DNA of 8,793 bases, from NCBI GenBank assembly GCA_029267795.1, contig JAJUHR010000058.1, positions 1 through 8,793 on the forward strand, given 5' to 3'. Below are positions 1-7,100 of the stretch, piece after piece (the stretch's first letter is position 1; every line of letters starts with the position of its first letter). The DNA is from Planctomycetota bacterium. Its GTDB lineage: Bacteria > Planctomycetota > Phycisphaerae > Phycisphaerales > Phycisphaeraceae. The translations under genes were made by a program, and so were the position numbers. The notes under the pieces are model-generated. The model had not been told where the DNA came from. It searched no databases and saw only the letters and a program-made list of their open reading frames with translations.

Positions 1-1
1 C

Positions 2-493
2 GCCTGCCTGATGATCCTCACCCGCTGCTGCACCGGACCCGAGGCCCGCCAGAGCATCGAGTGGCCCGTGCTCGTCGTCATCGGAGCGTCCCTGGGCATC
101 GGCAAGGCGCTGCAGACCAGCGGGGCCGCCCAGGTCATCGCCCAGAACCTGATCAACCTCGGAGCCGGCAACCCTTGGACCGTCCTCGCCGTGGTCTACG
201 CCGTCACCATGGTCTTTACCGAACTGATCACCAACAACGCCGCCGCCGTGCTCGTGTTCCCGATCGCCCTGTCCTCGGCTCAGGCCTTGAATGTCAACTT
301 CACCCCTTTCGCCATCGCCATCATGATCGCCGCCTCCTGTGGCTTCGCCACGCCGATCGGCTATCAGACCCACATGATGGTTTACGGTCCGGGCGGATAC
401 CGCTTCACCGATTTCCTCAAAATCGGGATCCCCCTCGATTTGATTTGCATGGCCATAACGGTCTGTCTAACACCATTAGTTTTTCCATTTTGA
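2..493 (+). CDS. SLC13/DASS family membrane transporter, C-terminal part (5' end outside window)
   Basis: Partial gene: the frame is open to the left edge, so the ATG at position 11 is an internal Met and not a start. The visible 163 or so residues are strongly hydrophobic and form about four membrane segments (near IEWPVLVVIGASLGIG, PWTVLAVVYAVTMVF, the Ala-rich stretch after ITNNAAAVLVFPIA, and the last 25 residues). Family features I recognise are the ELITNNAAA motif, which matches the second S/T-N-T/N substrate- and sodium-binding hairpin motif of SLC13 (divalent anion:sodium symporter) proteins, and the conserved block GFATPIGYQTHMMVYGPGGY. Members of this family move sulfate, di- or tricarboxylates or similar anions through the inner membrane; the substrate cannot be told from this fragment. 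The protein ends directly after the last membrane segment (...LTPLVFPF), as is usual. Codon use becomes AT-richer in the last 50 bases. Confidence 0.88.
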   Translation, partial: ACLMILTRCCTGPEARQSIEWPVLVVIGASLGIGKALQTSGAAQVIAQNLINLGAGNPWTVLAVVYAVTMVFTELITNNAAAVLVFPIALSSAQALNVNFTPFAIAIMIAASCGFATPIGYQTHMMVYGPGGYRFTDFLKIGIPLDLICMAITVCLTPLVFPF

Positions 494-520
494 AAAAATC
501 TCGACCCGAACCGTGCGTAT

Positions 521-543
521 AAGAACCAAATATTTGGATTCTT
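521..543. repeat. AT-rich inverted repeat, possible bidirectional terminator or operator
   Basis: The core CCAAATATTTGG (526-537) is a perfect 12-base palindrome. It is extended by AAGAA on the left and TTCTT on the right, with one unpaired A (538) on the right side. It sits 28 bases after the transporter stop codon. There is no T-tract behind it, so a standard intrinsic terminator is not well supported; a binding site for a dimeric regulator is the other option. Confidence 0.4.
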
Positions 544-615
544 ACATTCGAAATGAAATTCGAACCCCGTTGTCAAAATAGCAGAAATTTTCCAAAAAAA
601 CTGTTTGCCATCGAT

Positions 616-638
616 CCCGACGGTTGCATAGAGTCGGG
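616..638. repeat. Short hairpin in the leader of the G8 gene
   Basis: CCCGAC (616-621) and GTCGGG (633-638) are exact complements separated by an 11-base loop. It lies about 137 bases before the start codon at 775. It may be an operator or part of a structured 5' leader; no known riboswitch class was recognised. Confidence 0.3.
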
Positions 639-760
639 TAAAATCGTATCGTTATTGGCAACGGGTTGATCAGCTCTTCACAGGGGTGGGAGAAAAAGAC
701 AACTCTAAGGGGGGAACCTATCCGCTCCGATTGTGTTGCGAGGGCCATCTCTTTTTTGAT

Positions 761-765
761 AGGAG
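761..765 (+). promoter_or_regulatory. Ribosome binding site of the G8 protein gene
   Basis: AGGAG lies 9 bases before the ATG at 775. It fixes that ATG as the start, which is needed because the LEPR-XLL motif begins only 45 residues downstream and an internal start would lose it. Confidence 0.75.
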
Positions 766-774
766 CAGCAGTAC

Positions 775-3768
775 ATGGGACGAGGAGCAAAGAGCTTTGG
801 CTATAACCAGGTCAAAGCACAGGGAGACGCGCACTCTTACAAACTTATCAGCCGACTGTTTCCTTCCTATGGCCTTCAAGGCCACCAGTGGGAAGTGTTT
901 GAAGCCCTCGAACCTCGCGTGTTGCTACACGGACTCCACGGCGTGGACGCGCCTGCCAGCAACACCGGCAGCCAAGTGTGCGACCCGCCTTCCGTCGGCA
1001 CCTCCGCCTGCGAATGTTGTTCGGACCTCTCGACCCACGCCCCGATCATCAAGGCGACCACGACTACCACCACGATCCCCCATTCCTCCGATCCGCTCCC
1101 GATCCAGCAAGAACACATGGCCGTGATGAATCTCGTCACCGACGAGCAAGTCACTCACACCGCGCTCACCAGCGGCCGCTGGGCAGACCCCACCACCTGG
1201 GCCGATGGCCGCATCCCCATCGCGGGGGCTCACGTCCTGATCGCCTCCGGCGTCACCGTCACCCTCGACCACGTCGACACCATCCCGATCCACACCCTCC
1301 GCGTCGACGGCACCCTGCGGTTCGACGCCACCACGAACACCGGCCTGCTGGTGGATACGATCGTCATCACCCCCACCGGCACCCTCCAGATCGGCACCGC
1401 CGACCAGCCCGTGGCCGGCAACGTCACCGCGAAAATCACCTTCGCCGACCTAGGCCCGATCGACCGCACCTGGGACCCGTTGGCCTTCAGCCGCGGACTG
1501 GTCTCGCACGGCACGGTCTCCATCTACGGCGCCGACAAGACCGACTTCCTCGAACTTAGCAAGGTACCCCTCCGGGGCAACACCCAGCTGTCCCTCAGCA
1601 GCGTGCCCACCAACTGGCAGGTCGGCGACAAGCTCGTGCTCACCGGCACGAACCCCAACGCCAACGAGGACGAGCAACTGACCATCCTCGGCATCTCCGG
1701 CAACACCGTCACGGTCAGCCCCTTGCAGTTCGACCACCGCGCCCCCGAAACCGGCCTGTCCGTGTACGTCGCCAACCTCACCCGCAACGTGATCTTCGAA
1801 TCCCAGAACACCTCCGACCTCGACCACCGCGGCCACGTCATGTTCATGCATTCGCCCAAGGTCGAGGTCCACAACGCCGGTTTCTACGGCCTGGGCCGCA
1901 CCGACAAGAGCCAGCTCATCAACGACTCGAAGCTCGACGACACCGGCCACCTCGTCGACGGCACCGGCACCAACCAGCGCGGACGCTACCCCGTCCACTT
2001 CCACCGCACCGGGACCACCAACGCCCCCACCCACATCGACGGCAGTGTCGTCCTCGACAGCCCGGGCTGGGGCTTCGTCAACCACAGCAGCAACGCGATC
2101 ATGCAGGACAACGTCGCCTTCAACATCACCGGCGCTTCGTTCGTCACCGAGGCCGGCGACGAGATCGGCGCGTTCGACCACAACATCGCCATCCGCACCT
2201 TCGGCTCCGGCGACAGCCTCGGGGCCGGCGCCGTCGACTTCCGCGTCGAGGTCCTCCTGCAGGACTTCGCCCACACCGGCCACGGCTTCTGGCTCCAGGG
2301 CCCGGGCGTCGAAGTCACCAACAACGTCGCCGCCGGCCACCGCCACGCCGCCTACGTCTTCTGGACCCAGGGCATCATCGAGCCCGGCCTCGGCCAGAAG
2401 GAGTTCCTCGCCTCCAACCTGCCCGACCGCTACAAGCCCTTGGCCGGCGACAAAGACACCGTTATCGTCATGAACGTCCCGATCTTCAAGTTCGACAACA
2501 ACGTCGGCTTCGCCTCCGCCTATGGCCTAAACATCTCACGCCACAAGCTCACCATCTCCCACCGCTTCGAAAACGACCCGACGTACTTCAGCACCTTCTC
2601 CAACTCCACGTTCTGGAACCTCGGCACGTACTCGAACAAGTACGGCAAGAGCTACGACAAGGACGGCATCACCCTCCGCTACAGCAAGATGATCACCTTC
2701 AAGAACGTCAAGATCCTCGGCGATGTACGCAAGCCCACCGGCATCGCGATCAACCGCAACCGCTGGGGCTCGGACATCAAGCTCGAAAACGTCACCGCCA
2801 CCGGCTGGGAAGTCGGCGTCAACACCCCAGGCCACGGCAAGACCGAGGTCGTCGGCGGACTCTTCAACAACGTCAAAAACTTCCTATTCGAAACCGCGCG
2901 AAAGCCCCTCAACGGCAACCCTCGCAAGCTCATCCTCACCGACGTCCGCTACGGCACCCTCAGCGACACCGCCCTCAAAGGCAGGCTCCAATACCAAGTC
3001 TACGACGACTCGAAATTCCGCAACCTCGAAGAAATGGCGGACATCCCAGGCCTCTTCACGCGCGAGTACGCCCTGCTCACCACCGGCCCCTACGCCGGCA
3101 AACAGGTCTACTCCGATGAACAACAGGCCACCGCCATCCCCTTCACCACCGAGAACGCCCCCAAGGGCCTGCCCGCCGTGCTGATCGGTAAAACCACCGC
3201 CCAGTTGTGGAACCTCTACGGCCTCTCGTTGGGCGGAACGGTCGCCCCCAAGGCCGTCACCACCGACCCGGCGATCGGCGGCTATATCGGCGCCCCAGGC
3301 ACCTACCTGCCCACCATCGAGCTGCTCAGCCCGATCGAGTACAAAAAGCTCACAGGCTACACCCTCGTCTACCTCGACCCCGCCGGACGCAAAATCACCG
3401 AGAAGACCACCATCGACCTCAAACCCGGCTGGAACGTCATCACCCGCGTCATCGGCGGTCGCAACCGGTCGTTCTTCGTCTACGGCGGCATCATCCCACG
3501 CGGCCCCGCGGGCTCCGGCGACGAAGATCCGTTCGGCCCCAAACACCTATCGATCGCCGCCGAGAAGGCACCCGCCCCCAAGACAAAACCCGCCAAGAAA
3601 CCCGCGGCACCGGCGCCCAAACCTCTTAAAAAACCCGCGCCACAGCCCAAAAAGGACTCCAACCAGCTGCTCTTGAATAACAACTCCAAGCTCAAACTAT
3701 CGATCGATGCCTCTTTGAAGGCTCAACTGCTCACGGGCAAACTCACCCCGGTGAACTCCAAAGCCTAA
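775..3768 (+). CDS. LEPR-XLL surface protein with G8 domain and CEMIP/TMEM2-like beta-helix core
   Basis: 997 residues, probably exported and surface-linked. Order of parts: residues 39-53 carry the planctomycete LEPR-XLL motif (FEALEPRVLLHG), thought to be a sorting signal; residues 69-82 hold all four cysteines of the protein (C69, C79, C81, C82); residues 95-100 are a Thr run; a G8 domain starts at SGRW (133) and runs to about 255, with the typical W..G..P..G..V.I..G..V.LD start and GTL repeats. Residues 353-545 form a beta-helix-like region with GHVMFM (353), GRYPVHFHRTG (403-413) and HGFWLQGPGVEVTNNVAAG (from 503). These blocks, in this order, match what I remember of animal CEMIP and TMEM2, which bind and degrade hyaluronan. 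More beta-strand repeats follow to about 720. Residues 931-960 are Lys/Pro/Ala-rich, like a wall-spanning linker. Polysaccharide binding or cleavage is inferred, not shown. The gene stands alone, with its own terminator. Confidence 0.85.
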   Translation: MGRGAKSFGYNQVKAQGDAHSYKLISRLFPSYGLQGHQWEVFEALEPRVLLHGLHGVDAPASNTGSQVCDPPSVGTSACECCSDLSTHAPIIKATTTTTTIPHSSDPLPIQQEHMAVMNLVTDEQVTHTALTSGRWADPTTWADGRIPIAGAHVLIASGVTVTLDHVDTIPIHTLRVDGTLRFDATTNTGLLVDTIVITPTGTLQIGTADQPVAGNVTAKITFADLGPIDRTWDPLAFSRGLVSHGTVSIYGADKTDFLELSKVPLRGNTQLSLSSVPTNWQVGDKLVLTGTNPNANEDEQLTILGISGNTVTVSPLQFDHRAPETGLSVYVANLTRNVIFESQNTSDLDHRGHVMFMHSPKVEVHNAGFYGLGRTDKSQLINDSKLDDTGHLVDGTGTNQRGRYPVHFHRTGTTNAPTHIDGSVVLDSPGWGFVNHSSNAIMQDNVAFNITGASFVTEAGDEIGAFDHNIAIRTFGSGDSLGAGAVDFRVEVLLQDFAHTGHGFWLQGPGVEVTNNVAAGHRHAAYVFWTQGIIEPGLGQKEFLASNLPDRYKPLAGDKDTVIVMNVPIFKFDNNVGFASAYGLNISRHKLTISHRFENDPTYFSTFSNSTFWNLGTYSNKYGKSYDKDGITLRYSKMITFKNVKILGDVRKPTGIAINRNRWGSDIKLENVTATGWEVGVNTPGHGKTEVVGGLFNNVKNFLFETARKPLNGNPRKLILTDVRYGTLSDTALKGRLQYQVYDDSKFRNLEEMADIPGLFTREYALLTTGPYAGKQVYSDEQQATAIPFTTENAPKGLPAVLIGKTTAQLWNLYGLSLGGTVAPKAVTTDPAIGGYIGAPGTYLPTIELLSPIEYKKLTGYTLVYLDPAGRKITEKTTIDLKPGWNVITRVIGGRNRSFFVYGGIIPRGPAGSGDEDPFGPKHLSIAAEKAPAPKTKPAKKPAAPAPKPLKKPAPQPKKDSNQLLLNNNSKLKLSIDASLKAQLLTGKLTPVNSKA

Positions 3769-3819
3769 AACCTACCGGGGCAACAACCCACTTTTGACTA
3801 GACCACCAGATCGTTCCAC

Positions 3820-3854
3820 CCGAGGCTGCGCCGAAGCGCAGCCTCGGCTTTTTT
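3820..3854 (+). terminator. Intrinsic terminator after the G8 gene
   Basis: A perfect 12-base-pair GC-rich stem (3820-3831 with 3836-3847) closes a CGAA tetraloop and is followed by C and six T (3849-3854). It lies 51 bases after the stop codon of the G8 gene and should end its transcript, which makes the coiled-coil gene a separate unit. Confidence 0.92.
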
Positions 3855-3862
3855 CCGTTATA

Positions 3863-3878
3863 GGGCGAAGCTTCGCCC
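3863..3878. repeat. 16-base perfect palindrome
   Basis: GGGCGAAGCTTCGCCC is exactly self-complementary and starts 8 bases after the terminator T-tract. It could be a dimeric regulator site, or as RNA a six-pair stem with an AGCU loop. Its function is unknown. Confidence 0.4.
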
Positions 3879-4080
3879 CGCCAATCCTTCAGTCGCGTAG
3901 GGTGCCCCGTGCGCACCGCTCCGCCCCCGGCCGCAAAGCCGAGGGTTCTACACCTACAACCCGTAACCATCCGGCCTTCCCGGAACCGGCAAGGCGGCGT
4001 TCGCAGCCGAAAATCGCCAGAAACCAGACGGATCCCACCCCTCCCGCACCCATGCCGGTCTGTGCCGCCTTTACCACTTA

Positions 4081-4138
4081 GGTCCCTCGTGCGGCTTTCC
4101 GATAAACGTACACATACCCCGGGACAATCGGAGGGACC
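4081..4138 (+). promoter_or_regulatory. Inverted repeat that pairs with the ribosome binding site of the coiled-coil gene
   Basis: GGTCCCTC (4081-4088) is the exact complement of GAGGGACC (4131-4138), which contains most of the Shine-Dalgarno sequence GGAGGG (4130-4135; 9 bases before the ATG at 4145). A second element, TCCGA (4098-4102), can pair with TCGGA (4128-4132), again covering the same site; the two pairings exclude each other. The ribosome binding site itself is well supported; control of translation by this fold is inference. Confidence 0.4.
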
Positions 4139-4144
4139 AGCGGC

Positions 4145-7100
4145 ATGGCGGACAAGGATTTGATCCACCTTCCCCAAACCCCTGACACAGAGCAGGCCAT
4201 CACCCTGCTCGCGGAAGTGGCCGAGAAACTAAGGGCCTGGCGGCAACAGACCGACCTCCAGTACGCCCAACTCCTCGACCAGACCCGCAGCCTCGTCGCG
4301 GAAAAGCACGAAAACCTCCGAACCCGCGAGCAACTCCAAGCCGATGCAACCCGGCTCGAGGCCCAGCGAGCCGCGCTCGCCTCCGAACGAGACCAGCTCA
4401 ACACCCAACTCGCCGAACTTCAGGCCCAGCAGCGCCAGCTCAACGACCAGCAGGCCCAGCTCGACCAGCGACTCCTCGCGATCCAGGACGCGCAGCAGCA
4501 CCTGGAAGAACAAAAACGCCTGCTCGAAAACGATCGGCAATCCTTGACCCGCCAGCGCGAGGAACTCGACGGCCAGCGGGCCGCGTTCGACCGCGACAGC
4601 GCCGCCCTCACGAACCTCAGCCGAGAGCTCGACCACAAAGCCAGCCACCTCGCCGACCAGGAGCGGGCGCTGGCATCGCGCGCAGCCGAGTTAGAAGAAC
4701 AAGCCTCCGCCCTCCAGGCCCAGCGCCAGGACCTCGCCTCACAGCAGTCCGAAAGCCAGGCCCTGCAGAGCCAGCTCGTGGCACGCCAGGCGGAACTCCA
4801 GTCCTGGCAAGACGAGCTGAGCCGCCGCCAAACCGACACCGAATCCCAAGCCCGCCAGCTCGAATCCGACCGCCAAACCCTGCAGGCTCACCACGCCGCC
4901 CTCGAAGCCCAGCGACAGGCATTCGCCAACGAACGCGAAACGTTCCAGGCCCAGCAGGAGGCGCTAGAAACGCACCGCCAGCAGCTCGCCGCCCAGCGGA
5001 ACGAACTCGAAGCTCAACAACGACACGCCGCCAACCGCCACGCCGAGTTGGAGTCTCGGCAACAGCGACTCGCACGCCTCCAGGCCGACACCGAATCCCA
5101 AGCCCGCCAGCTCGAATCCGACCGCCAAACCCTGCAGGCCCAACACGCCGCCCTCGAAGACCAGCAGCAGGCGTTCGCCAACGAACGCACCGCCCTGGAA
5201 CTGGAGCGACGCGAACTCGAGGCCCTGCGTTCGCAGCTCGAATCCCAGCGCGACCAGCTCGAACAGCAACAAAACCAGTTCCACATCGAACAAGCAGCCC
5301 TCGACTCCCAGCGGCAGGCCCTGCACGAGCAGCACAGCCGGCTGGAGCAACAGGAACACGACCTGCAGCAGCTCCAGAGCCAGACCGAACAGCAACAACG
5401 CGACGTCGAACAACTCAGGCACCAGGCCCAACAGCAAACGCTCGAACTCGCCCAGCAACGCCAGGAGCTCGAGCAGCAATGGGCTTCGCTCAGGCAACAA
5501 CAGCAAGAGCTGACCCTCCACGGCCAGCAGCTGGAGTCCCGCTCCGAACAGCTCCTGAGTCAGCGGCACGAGATCGAGGCGCAGATCACCTCGCTCGAAC
5601 AGCAGCGCCGCCAGCTCGACGACCGCGCCCGTCAACTCGACTCCAGCCGCCAGGAACTCCAGAGCAGCCGCCAGGCCCTTGAACAGAAACACCAGGAACT
5701 GGAAAAGCTCCTCGCCTCGCTACGCAGCCAGAAAGCCAACCTGCCCGAGGGGCCGGACCGCGCCGAGCAACTGCTGGAGGTGGAACGCCGCATCCTTCAG
5801 ATCGAGACCCAACGCCGCGAGCTGATCCAGCAAGAAGCCCAGTTCGAGCAGCTCGAGCAGGACCTGGCCCACCGCGAGCAACACCTGCAATCCGAATCCC
5901 AGTGGCTCGCCAAGCAGCAGGAGGATCTCGACCAGCAGTGGTCGCAGGTCAACAGCGACACCTCCCAGCCCGCCGACCACCCCCAGGGCGCAGACCACCA
6001 GCAGGACCTCGAGCAACGCAGGTCCGACCTCGAGGCCCAACGCGCCGAGCTCAAGACCCAGCAACAACGATTCGAGCAGCGCCAGCGACAGCTCGAGGAC
6101 AGCCGCCAGCAGCTCGAGCGCCAGAGGCAAGCCGCCGCCGATCAGCAGCAGGAGCTCGACCGCCTTTGGAAGACGCTCCACGAGGAACGGGCCGCCCTCG
6201 CCGCCCAGCAGCGGGAAGTCGAGCAACGGTTCAAGACCCTCAGAGGCCGCCGCAGCGAGCTGGAGACCCAGCGCGCCCAGCTCGAGCAACGCCAGGACCA
6301 AGCCGAGCAACGCGAGCATCAGCTGCAAGCAGGTCTCCAGCAGCTCGCCGCCGAACGCGATCGCTTATCACAGAAACAGCAGGAATTGGCCGCCCTCGAA
6401 GCCGCCGCCGCCAGCGCCCCCGGCCGGCCTTCCGAGGACGAACTCGACGCCCAACGGACCGCGCTTGAACAGGAAATCGAAGAGCTCAGCGCCCGCTGCG
6501 ATTGCTTGCACGAGCGGGCCCGCCGCTTGGAGCAGCGCCTCCAAGACCTCAACGCCGAACTGCAGAAGCTGCGATCCGCTCACGACCAGGCGATCAAAGA
6601 GCAGCAAGCCGCCGATCAGGAGCAGGCCTTGCTCCTCGACGAGATGGGGCACCTGCCCGGCCGCGTGGGAGAGGCCCGCCGACGCGCTCAAATCAGGGCC
6701 CGCCTCGCCGAAATCGAGGAACGCCGCGCCGAGCTCGTCACCCACCAGCAGCAGATCCAAGACCAATACCACCAGATAGACCAGGAGCGGTCCCAGGCCG
6801 CGACCCAGCACCAGCAAGCGCTCCAGGAACACCCCAGGCTCCAGCAGCAGATGACGCAGCTGAGCGCCCGGTTGCAGGAACTGATCGCCTTAGCAGAACA
6901 AGCCCCCGCCGAACCGACCAGCACAACCCCGCCCCCGATCGACATCCAAGCCTTCGCCGCCGAGCTCCACGTCCAGCAGCAAACACTGGCGGAACGAGCC
7001 CAGGCCCTGGAGGACGAGCGCCGCAACCTCGCAGCGGAACGCGAACGCCTCGCGGCTCAGCACCAGCAGTTCGAGCAGCAATGGGCCACGCTCCACGAGG

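Larger units (their letters stand above)
494..774. other. AT-rich intergenic region and leader of the G8 gene
   Basis: 281 bases without a credible gene. Bases about 494-660 are clearly AT-rich compared with the coding DNA on both sides. The stretch contains a near-palindrome (521-543), two copies of TTCGAA 12 bases apart (547-552 and 559-564), and a short hairpin (616-638). The rest (660-760) holds purine-rich runs and no element that I can name. A promoter for the downstream gene must lie here, but no convincing -35/-10 pair stands out. Confidence 0.6.
3855..4144. other. Non-coding upstream region of the coiled-coil gene
   Basis: 290 bases, GC-rich, with no credible gene: the open frames here run through the terminator and have Arg/Pro-rich shadow compositions. 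It holds a 16-base perfect palindrome (3863-3878), a small imperfect hairpin (3974-3995: GCCTT/AAGGC outer stem, one C/C mismatch, CCG/CGG inner stem, GAAC loop), and an inverted repeat that covers the ribosome binding site (4081-4138). The promoter of the coiled-coil gene must lie here but I cannot place it. Confidence 0.55.

Noticed and set aside
605..652. Possible promoter pairs before the G8 gene (TTGCCA 605-610 with TAGAGT 629-634; TTGCAT 624-629 with TATCGT 647-652)
   Set aside because: Each has a weak -10 box, and the first has an 18-base spacer; with several equally poor choices none can be claimed.
616..774. Riboswitch in the 5' leader of the G8 gene
   Set aside because: A small hairpin and purine-rich runs are present, but no conserved core of the c-di-GMP, cobalamin, TPP or other classes I know could be matched.
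1450..2346. 298-residue minus-strand open frame over the G8 gene
   Set aside because: Its Val/Gly/Ala/Glu/Asp-rich composition is what the reverse of GC-rich coding DNA gives; the plus strand has clear domain motifs.
3743..4177. Open frames on both strands between the G8 gene and the coiled-coil gene (for example 3794-4081 plus, 3743-4177 minus)
   Set aside because: They run through the strong terminator hairpin at 3820-3854, are rich in Arg/Pro/Gly as expected from GC-rich DNA, and show no ribosome binding site or family feature.
4964..5692. Long minus-strand open frame with Leu/Val-rich translation, and similar ones at 5720-6328, 6368-6832 and 6890-7405
   Set aside because: They are antisense shadows of the coiled-coil gene: Gln and Glu codons (CAG, GAG, CAA) read backwards give Leu-rich frames. 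No start signal is seen and the heptad-coded plus strand explains the sequence.
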